Source: an uncultured Oscillospiraceae bacterium (lineage in GTDB: Bacteria > Bacillota > Clostridia > Oscillospirales > Oscillospiraceae). From it: DNA of 64,000 nucleotides. Below are positions 48,814 through 57,901 of the stretch, in pieces. The position numbers and the translations under genes are program-made. The stretch's first letter is position 1, and the number at the start of each line of letters is the position of its first letter. The stretch lies in the NCBI GenBank assembly GCA_900768135.1, contig CAAGBT010000065.1, positions 62,001-126,000 on the forward strand, written 5' to 3'. The notes beneath the pieces were generated by a model that was not told the DNA's origin, searched no databases, and worked only from the letters and a program-made list of their open reading frames with translations.

Positions 48814-50178
48814 ATGGCATTTGAAGGACTGAGCGAAAAGCTCAACGCCACATTTAAAAACCTGCGCGGCAAGGGTCGCCTGAGCGAGGAAGACATCAAG
48901 CTTGCCATGCGTGAGGTGCGCCTTGCGCTGCTCGAAGCGGACGTAAGCTACAAGGTCGTCAAGGACTTTGTCAAAACCGTATCTGAGCGCGCCGTCGGCG
49001 TTGAAGTACTCGACAGCCTGACGCCGGCGCAGCAGGTCATCAAGATCGTCAGCGAAGAGCTGACGAGCCTGATGGGCGGCTCGAACGCCAAGCTGACGTT
49101 TGCTTCCCGGCCGCCGACGGTCGTGATGATGGTCGGTTTGCAGGGCGCCGGTAAAACGACGAACGTTGCAAAGCTCGCAGGCTATTTCCGTAAGCAGGGC
49201 AAACGCCCGCTGCTCACCGCGTGCGATGTGTACCGCCCCGCCGCCATCACGCAGCTTCAGGTCGTCGGCAGGCAGCTGAACATCCCCGTCTTCGAGATGG
49301 GCCAGGCCGATCCCGTACAGATCGCGCAGGAGGCCGTCAAGTACGCCGGCGATCACGGCAACGATATCGTCTTTCTCGATACTGCGGGCCGTCTGCACAT
49401 CGATGAAGCGCTGATGGACGAGCTGAAGCGCATCAAGGCGGCGGTCAGGCCCAACGAGATCCTGCTTGTTGTCGATGCCATGACCGGCCAGGACGCCGTG
49501 AATGCCGCCACCGCTTTCGACGAGGCGCTCGGCATCGACGGCGTGGTTCTCACCAAGCTCGACGGCGACGCCCGCGGCGGCGCGGCGCTTTCGATCCGCG
49601 CGGCCACCGGCAAGCCCATCAAGTTCATCGGCACGGGCGAAAAGCTCGACATGATCGAGCCGTTCCACCCCGACCGCATGGCGCAGCGCATTCTCGGCAT
49701 GGGCGATGTGCTTTCGTTTATCGAGCGCGCGGAGCAGAGCATCGATGCGGAAAAGGCGAAAAAGCTTGAAGAAAAGCTCAAGAAGAACCGCTTCACGCTC
49801 ACCGATTATTACGACCAGCTCCTCCAACTGAAAAACATGGGCAGTCTGGAGCAGCTTGCCGGCATGATGCCCGGGCAGCTCGGCAAGCAGATGGCGGGCG
49901 CCGAGATCGACCCGAAGATGATGGCCCACACCGAGGCGATCATCCTTTCGATGACGCCCTATGAGCGCGAGAATCCCGCCGTTCTCGGCGCGAGCCGCAA
50001 GCGGCGCATCGCCGCCGGCTGCGGACTGGAGGTCGTAGACGTCAACCGCCTGCTCAGGCAGTTCGACATGATGCAGAGCATGGTCAAGCAGATGAGCCGC
50101 GGCAAGATGCCCGCCGGAATGGGCGGTCTGGGCGGCGGCAGGATGCGCGGCTTCGGGCGCAGAAAGCGCTTCAAATAA
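48814..50178 (+). CDS. ffh: Signal recognition particle protein Ffh
   Basis: A 454-aa GTPase. N domain about 1-85, G domain with GLQGAGKTTNVAKLA (P loop), DTAGRLHID and TKLDGDARGG, and a methionine-rich M domain ending in GGLGGGRMRGFGRRKRFK. It binds signal sequences at the ribosome and delivers them to FtsY. Confidence 0.98.
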   Translation: MAFEGLSEKLNATFKNLRGKGRLSEEDIKLAMREVRLALLEADVSYKVVKDFVKTVSERAVGVEVLDSLTPAQQVIKIVSEELTSLMGGSNAKLTFASRPPTVVMMVGLQGAGKTTNVAKLAGYFRKQGKRPLLTACDVYRPAAITQLQVVGRQLNIPVFEMGQADPVQIAQEAVKYAGDHGNDIVFLDTAGRLHIDEALMDELKRIKAAVRPNEILLVVDAMTGQDAVNAATAFDEALGIDGVVLTKLDGDARGGAALSIRAATGKPIKFIGTGEKLDMIEPFHPDRMAQRILGMGDVLSFIERAEQSIDAEKAKKLEEKLKKNRFTLTDYYDQLLQLKNMGSLEQLAGMMPGQLGKQMAGAEIDPKMMAHTEAIILSMTPYERENPAVLGASRKRRIAAGCGLEVVDVNRLLRQFDMMQSMVKQMSRGKMPAGMGGLGGGRMRGFGRRKRFK

Positions 50179-50244
50179 GTTGATTGAGTGCAGCAGCATT
50201 TCATCATAAATCAAAATAATTATTATTTTTGGAGGTACTTAACC

Positions 50245-50484
50245 ATGGTCAAAATCCGTCTGCGCAGAATGGGCGCCAAGAAGGCTCCTTTCTATCGTGT
50301 TGTCGTTGCTGATTCCCGCTATCCCCGCGATGGCCGTTTCATCGAGGAGATCGGCACTTATAATCCCTGCGTCTCTCCCGCCGAGATCAAGATCGACGTT
50401 GAGCGCGCTCAGGAATGGATCAAGACCGGCGCTCAGCCTACCGACACGGTCCGTGCGCTGCTGAAGAAAGTCAACGCGCTGTAA
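50245..50484 (+). CDS. rpsP: 30S ribosomal protein S16
   Basis: A 79-aa protein, canonical start [20 protein letters not shown]. Start ATG 50245 after GGAGG. Confidence 0.98.
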   Translation: MVKIRLRRMGAKKAPFYRVVVADSRYPRDGRFIEEIGTYNPCVSPAEIKIDVERAQEWIKTGAQPTDTVRALLKKVNAL

Positions 50485-50502
50485 TTCCGGGGTGGCAGGA
50501 AC

Positions 50503-50733
50503 ATGAAAGACTTGCTGCTCTACATCGCCCGCAGCCTTGTGGAACATCCGGACGAGGTAAGCGTCACGGAAAAGCAGGGCGCAGACGAGCTTACGTTGGA
50601 GCTGCGCGTCGCGCCTGACGACATGGGCAAGGTCATTGGCCGTCAGGGTCGTATTGCCAAGGAGATCCGCACAGTCGTCCGCTCCTACGCTCAGCGCACC
50701 GGCGTAAAGGTATCCGTTGACATTGTGGACTGA
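50503..50733 (+). CDS. khpA: KH-domain RNA-binding protein KhpA
   Basis: A 76-aa single KH domain with GKVIGRQGRIAKEIR as the GxxG loop. It partners KhpB in RNA binding and cell-size control in Firmicutes. Cotranscribed with rpsP. Confidence 0.95.
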   Translation: MKDLLLYIARSLVEHPDEVSVTEKQGADELTLELRVAPDDMGKVIGRQGRIAKEIRTVVRSYAQRTGVKVSVDIVD

Positions 50734-50736
50734 TAC

Positions 50737-50769
50737 AAAAAGCGTTCCCGCTTTTCGGGAACGCTTTTT
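50737..50769 (+). terminator. Terminator after khpA
   Basis: AAAAAGCGTTCCCG pairs with CGGGAACGCTTTTT. Confidence 0.9.
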
Positions 50770-50773
50770 ATTC

Positions 50774-50802
50774 TTGCCATCGTCTGCAAATTCCGCTATA
50801 CT
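50774..50802 (+). promoter_or_regulatory. Promoter of rimM-trmD
   Basis: TTGCCA (50774-50779), 17 bases, TATACT (50797-50802), directly after the khpA terminator. Confidence 0.75.
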
Positions 50803-50831
50803 GGGAAAAACAAAAGCAAAGGAGAATGGAT

Positions 50832-51380
50832 ATGGGTCTCTTTTCCAAAAAGGACGTGCCGCAGCCCGGCGCGCGTCCGGAATATATCGAGGTCGGCCAG
50901 ATCGTCAACACGCACGGCGTGCGCGGCGAGGTGAAGGTGCAGCCGTGGGACGTAACGCCGGAGCGCCTGTGCGGCTTCAAAACGTTCTACATGGACGGCG
51001 CGCCGTTCCGCCCCACAAGCAAGCGCGTGCAGGGAGAAATGGTCCTGATGAAGCTGCCGGAGGTGGACGACATGGACGAGGCGGCAACGCTCAAGCGCAA
51101 GGTCCTCTCCATCCGCCGCGCAGACGTCTCGCTTGGCCGCGGGGAATACTTCGATGCAGAGCTTGTCGGCATGAACGTGTTCAACTACTTTCCGCACACC
51201 TATATCGGCACGGTGACGGAAGTCCTCACCTATCCCGCGCACAAGCTCTACAAGGTCAAGGGGCCGGAAAAGAGCTATCTTATCCCCGCAGTGCAGGATG
51301 TGTTCATCGCGGATATCGACGAGCAGAGGCGCGAGATCACCGTGCGTATGATGGAGGGGCTGGAAACGGATGAGGATTGA
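50832..51380 (+). CDS. rimM: Ribosome maturation factor RimM
   Basis: A 182-aa protein. An unusual 15-residue polar start precedes YIEVGQIVNTHGVRGEVKVQPW, the RimM signature; the PRC-barrel follows at about 100-175. It binds S19 and helps mature the 30S head. ATG 50832 is preferred to 50826 for spacing to AAAGGAG. Confidence 0.95.
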   Translation: MGLFSKKDVPQPGARPEYIEVGQIVNTHGVRGEVKVQPWDVTPERLCGFKTFYMDGAPFRPTSKRVQGEMVLMKLPEVDDMDEAATLKRKVLSIRRADVSLGRGEYFDAELVGMNVFNYFPHTYIGTVTEVLTYPAHKLYKVKGPEKSYLIPAVQDVFIADIDEQRREITVRMMEGLETDED

Positions 51381-52152
51381 TATTCTGACGCTCTTCCCCG
51401 CCTCGGTAGACGCGATGATGAACGTGAGCATTCTTGGGCGCGCGCAGGAGCGCGGGTACATCACCATCAGGACGCACCAGATCCGCGACTACACCACCAA
51501 CCGCCAAATGCAGGTAGACGACTATCCCTACGGCGGCGGACGCGGCGCCGTGATGCAGGCCGACCCACTTTACCGCTGCTGGGCGCACGTCTGCGCTGAA
51601 GCCGGCAGCCGCGGCCATACGATCTATCTTTCCCCCTGCGGGCGGGTGTTCACGCAGGCCGTCGCGCGCGAGCTGAAGGATCGCTACGACCATCTCATTC
51701 TTGTCTGCGGCCATTATGAGGGCATCGACCAGCGCTTCATCGATGAATGCGTGGACGAGGAGCTGTCGATGGGCGACTTTGTCGTTACCGGCGGCGAGAT
51801 CCCCGCCATGGCGGTGACGGACGCGATCTGCCGCATGGTGCCGGGCGTGCTGCCGGAGGAGGAATGCTTCACCGAGGAATCCCACTGGGCGGGACTTCTC
51901 GAGTATCCGCAGTATTCCCGCCCCGATGAATGGCACAACCGGCGCGTGCCGGACGTGCTGCTCTCCGGACATCACGAGAACGTGGCCAAATGGCGCAAAA
52001 AGGAGAGCTACAAGCGCACGATGCTGCGCCGCCCGGATCTCTGGGCGCAGTTTGACGAAAGCAGCCTCAAAACCAAAAGCGAGAAAAAGGTTCTTGCCGA
52101 AGCAAAGGCGGAGGCGGAGGCGCAGCGCGCGGCATCAGAAACAGCAGAATAA
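51370..52152 (+). CDS. trmD: tRNA (guanine-N1)-methyltransferase
   Basis: A 260-aa SPOUT enzyme. MRIDILTLFPASV, YPYGGGRGAVMQADP, CGHYEGIDQRFID and SMGDFVVTGGEIPAM form the trefoil-knot SAM site. It makes m1G37 in tRNAs and prevents frameshifting. The C-terminal 30 residues are a charged extension. No rplS follows, unlike in many genomes. Confidence 0.97.
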   Translation: MRIDILTLFPASVDAMMNVSILGRAQERGYITIRTHQIRDYTTNRQMQVDDYPYGGGRGAVMQADPLYRCWAHVCAEAGSRGHTIYLSPCGRVFTQAVARELKDRYDHLILVCGHYEGIDQRFIDECVDEELSMGDFVVTGGEIPAMAVTDAICRMVPGVLPEEECFTEESHWAGLLEYPQYSRPDEWHNRRVPDVLLSGHHENVAKWRKKESYKRTMLRRPDLWAQFDESSLKTKSEKKVLAEAKAEAEAQRAASETAE

Positions 52153-52154
52153 AA

Positions 52155-52183
52155 AACCGGAAAGCGGCAGCTTTCCGGTTTTT
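52155..52183 (+). terminator. Terminator after trmD
   Basis: AACCGGAAAGC pairs with GCTTTCCGGTT, then TTT. Confidence 0.85.
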
Positions 52184-52203
52184 CCGTTTATGGTGTTGCA
52201 GCG

Positions 52204-53040
52204 TTACACGATGCGCTTTGCGCCGACATAGCGGTTGGTATAATAGCTGGAGGACAGGTTATCGATCGTCACCTTTCCCACGCTGTAGCGCGCGTGAATG
52301 ATCTGACCGCCGCCGATATAGATGCCGACATGGCCGATAGCATGGGAGGAATCCGAGAAAAAGACCAGATCGCCCGGCTGCAAATCCGCCTTAGCAACGG
52401 CATAGCCGCAGTTTTTATACTGGCTGGTCGCCGAATGCGGCAGCGAATAGCCGTATTTGGCGTAGAGATACAGCGTAAAGCCGGAGCAATCAAACCCGTT
52501 CGGGGACGCTCCGCCGGAGCGATAGCGCGTGCCGAGAAATGTCATCGCCATTTCCACGATCTGCGCGCCGACAGTGCCGTCCGCATCCGCAGGATCCCGC
52601 AGATATTCCCCCAGCAGCCAGCCGGTCGTGGGGCCAAACGTGACCTGATACCAGCCGCCCTTCTCGCCGATCACCTCCACCTGCTTGCCGGTGGTCACCT
52701 GGGTGATGCGCTCATAGTCCGTGCCGGGGCCGGTCCGCACGTTGATCGTGCCTCCGGTAACGATCATTGTGACCGTTTCGGTAACGGCAGTATTCTCTTC
52801 TGCGTCAGCCGTTTCTTCCAGCGCCGCCTGCATCTCGTCCAGCGCCTCCAGCGCTTCCTCGTCCGCCGCATTCTCCTGCGTGGACTCTGCCTGCACGGAT
52901 TCCGTCAGCACCGTCACACGGTCCACAAGGCTGCGCAGCGAGCCGTCCGACGCCGCCTGCACCGGCGCCATGGGCGCAAGCAGGCTGACCGAAAGCGCGC
53001 TGGAAACCAGCAGCGACAGGCATCGTGAATGGTTCCTCAT
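52204..53040 (-). CDS. Secreted NlpC/P60 peptidoglycan hydrolase with SH3 domain
   Basis: A 278-aa protein. A signal peptide (about 1-29, LLVSSALSVSLLAPMAPVQAA), an acidic helical linker, an SH3b domain (about 92-150, GTINVRTGPGTDYERITQV) and an NlpC/P60 catalytic domain (about 160-278) with FDCSGFTLYLY (Cys), GHVGIYIGGG (His) and a final IIHA. It cuts D-Glu-diaminopimelate links in the wall. Confidence 0.92.
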   Translation of the reverse strand: MRNHSRCLSLLVSSALSVSLLAPMAPVQAASDGSLRSLVDRVTVLTESVQAESTQENAADEEALEALDEMQAALEETADAEENTAVTETVTMIVTGGTINVRTGPGTDYERITQVTTGKQVEVIGEKGGWYQVTFGPTTGWLLGEYLRDPADADGTVGAQIVEMAMTFLGTRYRSGGASPNGFDCSGFTLYLYAKYGYSLPHSATSQYKNCGYAVAKADLQPGDLVFFSDSSHAIGHVGIYIGGGQIIHARYSVGKVTIDNLSSSYYTNRYVGAKRIV

Positions 53041-53096
53041 ATCGTTAGTCTATCCTTTCGTGAAGAAGTTGGAGCCGCTTTTGCTCCCGACCCGCA

Positions 53097-53390
53097 TCAG
53101 ATCTTGCCGCTGAGCGCGCGCTCGAGCCAGATGGAGGCAAATTCCATCGCCTCGCCAAGGCTCCCCTTTTCCGTTGAGCGGACCACGCGGTCGCGCGAAC
53201 GGAGGTTGGCGTCCGTCAGCTGCAGCTGGATGGAAACGCGCTTGGCAAGCGTGATATCCTTGAGCGGCTCGGTATCGAGCACCTGCATCATTACGATATA
53301 TTTATCCGCCATCGAGCCGTAGTAGATAAGGTTATCCACGCGGCGCAGCGGGTGGTCGCGGTACATAAGGCCCTGTGTCGTTTCTGCCAT
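53097..53390 (-). CDS. Conserved small protein of Oscillospirales-type genomes, unknown
   Basis: A 97-aa protein from ATG 53390, 8 bases after AGGAG. YRDHPLRRVDNLIYYGSMADKY and the rest are soluble; no catalytic motif. It resembles conserved small proteins seen in related gut Clostridia. Unusually, it has a strong promoter followed by four TTGTAAC repeats in the leader. Confidence 0.6.
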   Translation of the reverse strand: MAETTQGLMYRDHPLRRVDNLIYYGSMADKYIVMMQVLDTEPLKDITLAKRVSIQLQLTDANLRSRDRVVRSTEKGSLGEAMEFASIWLERALSGKI

Positions 53391-53415
53391 GTCATCCACT
53401 CCTAACATTTCAAGC

Positions 53416-53452
53416 TTGTAACCATTTTGTAACTTTGTAACCGTTTTGTAAC
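53416..53452 (-). promoter_or_regulatory. Four TTGTAAC repeats in the leader of the 97-aa gene
   Basis: Copies start at 53416, 53427, 53435 and 53446 (spacing 11, 8, 11), forming two near-identical 19-base units. They lie directly after the -10 box, so they are either a repressor operator or an RNA leader element. Confidence 0.6.
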
Positions 53453-53459
53453 TTTTTGC

Positions 53460-53488
53460 AGTATAGCATCTTTCGCCCTGCTTGTCAA
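53460..53488 (-). promoter_or_regulatory. Promoter of the 97-aa gene
   Basis: Minus strand: TTGACA (53488-53483), 17 bases, TATACT (53465-53460). Confidence 0.85.
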
Positions 53489-53515
53489 CCGAAGCGGGGC
53501 GAAAAAGAAGCAAAA

Positions 53516-53550
53516 ATCCCCCGGAAGCCTTTTTTCGGCTTTCGGGGGAT
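53516..53550 (-). terminator. Terminator after ireB
   Basis: ATCCCCCG...CGGGGGAT hairpin; TTTTTG follows on the minus strand. Confidence 0.85.
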
Positions 53551-53576
53551 CCTGAAAATTGAGAAAGAATGCGCGT

Positions 53577-53822
53577 TTACTTTCCAAGGTAACTGCGCAC
53601 GAGCGTCTGCAGCAGCTCGTCGCGATCCAGCTTGCGGATCAGGGTGCGGGCGTTGTTGTGGTTGGTGATATAGGTGGGATCCTCAGACAGGATATAGCCG
53701 ACGATCTGATTGATCGGGTTATAGCCCTTGTCCTCCAGCGCGGCATAGACCGAGGTAAGGATGTGGCGGATCTCGGCGTCCTTTTCCTGTGCAACGTTAA
53801 ATTTGCGGGTAAACTCTTCCAT
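53577..53822 (-). CDS. ireB: IreB-family regulatory phosphoprotein (UPF0297)
   Basis: An 81-aa protein. [25 protein letters not shown] is the family core. IreB is a small substrate of the PASTA kinase IreK and tunes cephalosporin tolerance in Enterococcus. Start 53822 after AAGGAGGGG. Confidence 0.93.
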   Translation of the reverse strand: MEEFTRKFNVAQEKDAEIRHILTSVYAALEDKGYNPINQIVGYILSEDPTYITNHNNARTLIRKLDRDELLQTLVRSYLGK

Positions 53823-53930
53823 TTGGACCCCTCCTTTCCATGCCTTCAGTATAGCAACGCATTGATGAAAAGTAAAGGGAGGCAGGGCAACTGTAACAGA
53901 ATCGTAATCTTCCGCTTCTTCTCATTCTTC

Positions 53931-56330
53931 TCAGCGCAGCACCGCGCCGCACTCGCTCTCCAGCGCCGCAAGGATGGACTGCACGTCCGCGTCTGCCTCT
54001 TCGCCGGTGAGACTCCGGTCGTCGGCGCGCAGAACAAGGCTGAACGCCACGCTCTTTTTGCCCTCAGCAATGCCCGGTCCGCGGTAAATATCGAACAGCG
54101 TCACATCCTTGAGCAGGCCCTTTGCGCCGCGGCGGATGCTCTCCTCCAGCGCGCCGACCGTCACGTCCTCGCTGCACACAACGGCGATATCGCGCGTGAC
54201 GGCGGGGAACTTCGGCAGCGGCTGATAAACGGGGATGCCGCCGCGCTTTTCATACATGGCGTCAAAGCTCAGCTCTGCGGCATAGATCTCCGCGTCTACG
54301 CCGTAATTGGCCGCAACGAGCGGGTGGATCTGGCCAAACACGCCGAGATACGTCTCGCCCGCGTACACCTTCGCGCAGCGGCCGGGATGGTAAGAATCGT
54401 TGCCGGTGCAGGCGACGTACCTGACGTCCGTGATGCGCAGCTCGTGCAGCAGCGTCTCGATGCCGCCCTTGAAGGAGAAGAAGTCCACGCCGTCGCCGTA
54501 AGCGCCAAGGGAGAGGTACTTCGGCTCGTCGGCCAAGCCGTCCTCGCGCGGCAGGTAGATCTTGTCAAGCTCGTACAGCCGCGCGGACTTGTTGCGGTAG
54601 CTGAAGTTGCGCGCTACGATCTCCAGCATGCTCGGCAGAATGGTCGTGCGCATGATGGAGGTATCCTCGCCCAGCGGGTTGAGGATCTTCAGGGAATTGC
54701 GCAGCGGGGAGTCCTTCGGCATACGGATCTTGTCATAATACGTCGGGCTGATGAACGAATAGGTGATAATCTCGTCGTAGCCCAGCGCGCGCACCGCGCC
54801 GCCGATGGCGCGGTCGAAGCGCTGCTGCTCGGAAAAGCCGCCGCGCGTGGTCTCGCCGCGCATGAGCGTGCAGGGGATATTATTGTAGCCGTAGAAGCGC
54901 GCGACCTCCTCGGCAATGTCGCTGTAATGCTCAACGTCGCCGCGCCAGGACGGCACATAGATATCGTCGCCGTTGAGGATAAAGCCGAGCGAGACAAGGA
55001 TCTCCCGCATGGTCTTTTCCGGAAGGTCCGTGCCGAGCAGAGCGTTGATCCTGTCCGGCTCAAGCCTGACGACCGTGGGGGCCTTTTCCTTTGCCACCAC
55101 GTCCATCACGCCGTCCACGACCTCGCCGCAGCCAAGCTGCTCCACCAGCTCGCAGGCGCGTTCAACGGCCTTGATGGTGTTCATCATGTCAAGGCCCTTT
55201 TCATAGCGGGACGAGGCGTCGGTGCGCATACCGAGAGCGCTGGCGGTGCGGCGCACGGAGACGCCGTTGAAGTTTGCAGACTCAAACAGCACCATGGCCG
55301 TGTCGCCCACGATCTCGCTGTTCGCGCCGCCCATAACGCCCGCAACGCACACGGGCTTATGCTCGTCGCAGATGCAGAGCATATTCGGCGTAAGCTTGCG
55401 CTCGTTGCCGTCCAGCGTCTGGATCGTCTCGCCCTCGCGCGCGGTGCGCACGATGATATGGCCGCCCTCAACGCAGCTGAAGTCGAACGCGTGCATCGGC
55501 TGGCCGTATTCGAGCATGACGTAGTTTGTGATATCAACGATGTTGTTGATGGGGCGCACGCCGCTGTTGCGAAGGCGCTCGCGCATCCAAAGCGGAGAGG
55601 GCGCGATCTTCACGTTTTTTACCATGCGCGCGGTGTAGCGCGGGCAGAGGTCGCCGTCCTCAATGTCGATATCGACCAGCTCCGCGATGCTGCCGCCGCA
55701 GCCGTGCGGCTCGGGCGTGTGCAGCTTGAGCGGGCGCTTAAATGTCGCGCTCGCCTCGCGCGCAAGGCCGATGACGGAGAGGCAGTCGGGGCGGTTCGGT
55801 GTGATCTCAAACTCAACGATGGAATCGTCCGTGCCGATGAGGCGGTTGATATCGTCGCCGGGCATCGGGTGCATCGCCATGATGTCAGGATCGGAGTTCA
55901 GGATGAACAGGCCGTCGGCATAGCTGTGCGGCCAGTCGTGTTCGGTCATGCCCAGCTCCTTATAGGAGCAGCACATTCCGTTCGACACCACGCCGCGCAG
56001 CTTGCCCTTCTCGATCTTCACGCCGCCGGGCAGCGTGGACTTGTGCAGCGCGCAGACGACCAGGTCGCCGACCTTCTGGTTCTGTGCGCCGGTAACGATC
56101 TGCAGCGGCTCCGCGCCGCCCACATCGATCTGGCAGACCCACATATGGTCGGAATTTTCGTGGCGCACCATCTCAACGATCTTTCCTACAACAACGTTGC
56201 GGATCTCGTCGCTCCTGCGTTCGATCGTCTCGACCTTCGAGCCGGAGAGCGTCATTTCGTCGTTGAACTGCTTATCGCTGATATCCTTCAGGTCAACAAA
56301 TTCGTTGAGCCAATTACGGGATAGGATCAT
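53931..56330 (-). CDS. pheT: Phenylalanyl-tRNA synthetase beta subunit
   Basis: A 799-aa protein. An EMAP-like tRNA-binding domain (about 40-150), B3/4 editing domain (about 210-375), B5 DNA-binding domain (about 405-475), catalytic-like core and a C-terminal anticodon-binding FDX-ACB domain (about 705-799) are all present. It forms the alpha2-beta2 enzyme with pheS and removes mischarged tyrosine. Confidence 0.97.
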   Translation of the reverse strand: MILSRNWLNEFVDLKDISDKQFNDEMTLSGSKVETIERRSDEIRNVVVGKIVEMVRHENSDHMWVCQIDVGGAEPLQIVTGAQNQKVGDLVVCALHKSTLPGGVKIEKGKLRGVVSNGMCCSYKELGMTEHDWPHSYADGLFILNSDPDIMAMHPMPGDDINRLIGTDDSIVEFEITPNRPDCLSVIGLAREASATFKRPLKLHTPEPHGCGGSIAELVDIDIEDGDLCPRYTARMVKNVKIAPSPLWMRERLRNSGVRPINNIVDITNYVMLEYGQPMHAFDFSCVEGGHIIVRTAREGETIQTLDGNERKLTPNMLCICDEHKPVCVAGVMGGANSEIVGDTAMVLFESANFNGVSVRRTASALGMRTDASSRYEKGLDMMNTIKAVERACELVEQLGCGEVVDGVMDVVAKEKAPTVVRLEPDRINALLGTDLPEKTMREILVSLGFILNGDDIYVPSWRGDVEHYSDIAEEVARFYGYNNIPCTLMRGETTRGGFSEQQRFDRAIGGAVRALGYDEIITYSFISPTYYDKIRMPKDSPLRNSLKILNPLGEDTSIMRTTILPSMLEIVARNFSYRNKSARLYELDKIYLPREDGLADEPKYLSLGAYGDGVDFFSFKGGIETLLHELRITDVRYVACTGNDSYHPGRCAKVYAGETYLGVFGQIHPLVAANYGVDAEIYAAELSFDAMYEKRGGIPVYQPLPKFPAVTRDIAVVCSEDVTVGALEESIRRGAKGLLKDVTLFDIYRGPGIAEGKKSVAFSLVLRADDRSLTGEEADADVQSILAALESECGAVLR

Positions 56331-56365
56331 ATCGGTATCCTCCTAAGAAGTAACAATCAAATTTT

Positions 56366-56398
56366 GCTATCTGCGGCGGCGCGAGCGCCGCAGATAGC
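56366..56398 (-). other. Hairpin between pheS and pheT
   Basis: GCTATCTGCGGCG pairs perfectly with CGCCGCAGATAGC (7-base loop) in the 163-base gap. No strong T-run follows in the minus direction (AAAATTTGATTG), so read-through to pheT is likely; it may be an mRNA processing or attenuation element. Confidence 0.5.
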
Positions 56399-56493
56399 AC
56401 CGCTCAGGGTGCAGGCGCGCGCAAAGCGAGTGCGGCGGCGCGGCGCCCTGCGAAGGAGTTGCAGAAAGCGGCGGGCCGCTTTCGCAAGGAATA

Positions 56494-57519
56494 CTAAAAC
56501 TGCTCCAGGAAGCGGACGTCGTTTTCGAAGATCAGGCGCAGGTCGCTGATCTTGAAGTGACCGAGCGCCAGACGCTCAAGTCCCATGCCGAACGCCCAGC
56601 CGGAATAGACCGTAGCGTCGATGCCGCAGCCCTCGAGAACCTTCGGGTGGATCATGCCGGCGCCCAGCACCTCGATCCAGCCCTCGCCCTTGCAGGTGGG
56701 GCAGCCCGCGCCGTGGCACTTGTGGCACTGGATATCCATCTCGCAGCTCGGCTCGGTGAACGGGAAATGATGGGGGCGGAAGCGCGTGACCGTGTGCTCG
56801 CCGTAAAGCTGGCGCACCACCTCGTTGAGCGTTCCCTTGAGGTCTGCCATCGTAATGCCCTTATCGATGGCCATGCCCTCGGTCTGGTGGAACATGGGCG
56901 AATGCGTGGCATCGACCTCGTCCTTGCGGTACACGCGGCCGGGAGCGAGAATGCGGATGGGCAGCTCGCGCGTTTCCATCGCGTGGATCTGCATCGGCGA
57001 GGTCTGCGTGCGCAGCAGGATCGAGCTGTCCTCGGTAAAGTAGAACGTGTCGCTCCACTCGCGGGCGGGATGGCCCTCCTCCACGTTGAGCTTGGTAAAA
57101 TTGTACTCAGCCAGCTCCACCTCGCGGTCCTCAAGGATCTCAAAGCCCATGCCGACGAAGATGTCCTTGATCTCGTCCAGCACCTGATACATCGGATGCT
57201 TCACGCCGATCTTCTCCTGCTTGCCGGGGATGGTCACATCCACGGCCTCAGCCTTGAGCTTAAGCTCCATGGCCCTGTCGGCAAGCTCCTTCGTCTTTTC
57301 CTCAATGCCTGCCTCGAGCCTGGCGCGCACCTCGTTGGCCAGCTGCCCGATCACCGGGCGTTCCTCGGCGCTGAGCTTACCCATCTGCTTGAGAACGGCG
57401 GTCAGCTCGCCCTTCTTGCCAAGATACCGGACGCGCAGCGCCTCCAGGTCTCCGGCTCCCCCGGCGCCGGCAATGGCGTCGAGCGCGCTTTTGCGGATAG
57501 CTTCCAGTTGCTCTTTCAT
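56494..57519 (-). CDS. pheS: Phenylalanyl-tRNA synthetase alpha subunit
   Basis: A 341-aa class II synthetase from ATG 57519 after AAAGGAG. The N-terminal coiled coil (about 1-85) contacts tRNA. Motif 2 (HPAREWSDTFYF), YRKDEVDATHSPMFHQTEG and motif 3 GWAFGMGLERLA are present. An intervening Cys segment (CHKCHGAGCPTCKGEGW) may bind zinc. Confidence 0.97.
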   Translation of the reverse strand: MKEQLEAIRKSALDAIAGAGGAGDLEALRVRYLGKKGELTAVLKQMGKLSAEERPVIGQLANEVRARLEAGIEEKTKELADRAMELKLKAEAVDVTIPGKQEKIGVKHPMYQVLDEIKDIFVGMGFEILEDREVELAEYNFTKLNVEEGHPAREWSDTFYFTEDSSILLRTQTSPMQIHAMETRELPIRILAPGRVYRKDEVDATHSPMFHQTEGMAIDKGITMADLKGTLNEVVRQLYGEHTVTRFRPHHFPFTEPSCEMDIQCHKCHGAGCPTCKGEGWIEVLGAGMIHPKVLEGCGIDATVYSGWAFGMGLERLALGHFKISDLRLIFENDVRFLEQF

Positions 57520-57564
57520 ATCGTTTCTCCTTTGCGGATCAAAATTTGTGGGATCTCTGCCGCC

Positions 57565-57805
57565 GGACGGCAAAAAAATAAACCTCTCTCCCGAAGCTCG
57601 GGACGAAAGGCTTCTTCCGCGGTACCACCCAATGTTCGCGCCGGAACGGCGCGCGCTTGCTCCCTGTAACGGAGGATCCCCGTCCGCGCATTTCCTCGCG
57701 GCTGCTCCAGAGCGAACCAAGCGGCATCCCACAGACCGGCTTCCAGCCGACGGCCGGTCCTCTCTTGCCGGGACTGACCCGCTATTTTCTCCTTCAGCGC
57801 ATTTT
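57565..57805 (-). promoter_or_regulatory. T-box leader of pheS-pheT
   Basis: On the minus strand the antiterminator motif GGGTGGTACCGCGG (57630-57617) is followed by a terminator hairpin (CCCGA/TCGGG) and a T-run at 57580-57572. Upstream in stem I, GGTTCGC (57718-57712) offers TTC as specifier codon, fitting tRNA-Phe. Uncharged tRNA-Phe would let transcription continue. Confidence 0.9.
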
Positions 57806-57816
57806 ACTGAAAAATA

Positions 57817-57845
57817 TTTATATCACAGGAAAAAGGAAGTTGCAA
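57817..57845 (-). promoter_or_regulatory. Promoter of the pheS T-box
   Basis: Minus strand: TTGCAA (57845-57840), 17 bases, TATAAA (57822-57817). Confidence 0.7.
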
Positions 57846-57901
57846 GAGGAAATTTGGGGTGATACAATGAAAAAACCGCAACACAAAGGAGGGAACTGCC
57901 C

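Noticed and set aside
53559..56324. A 921-codon plus-strand open frame
   Set aside because: It is the mirror of pheT and ireB in GC-rich DNA; rich in His, Arg and Ala with no domain.
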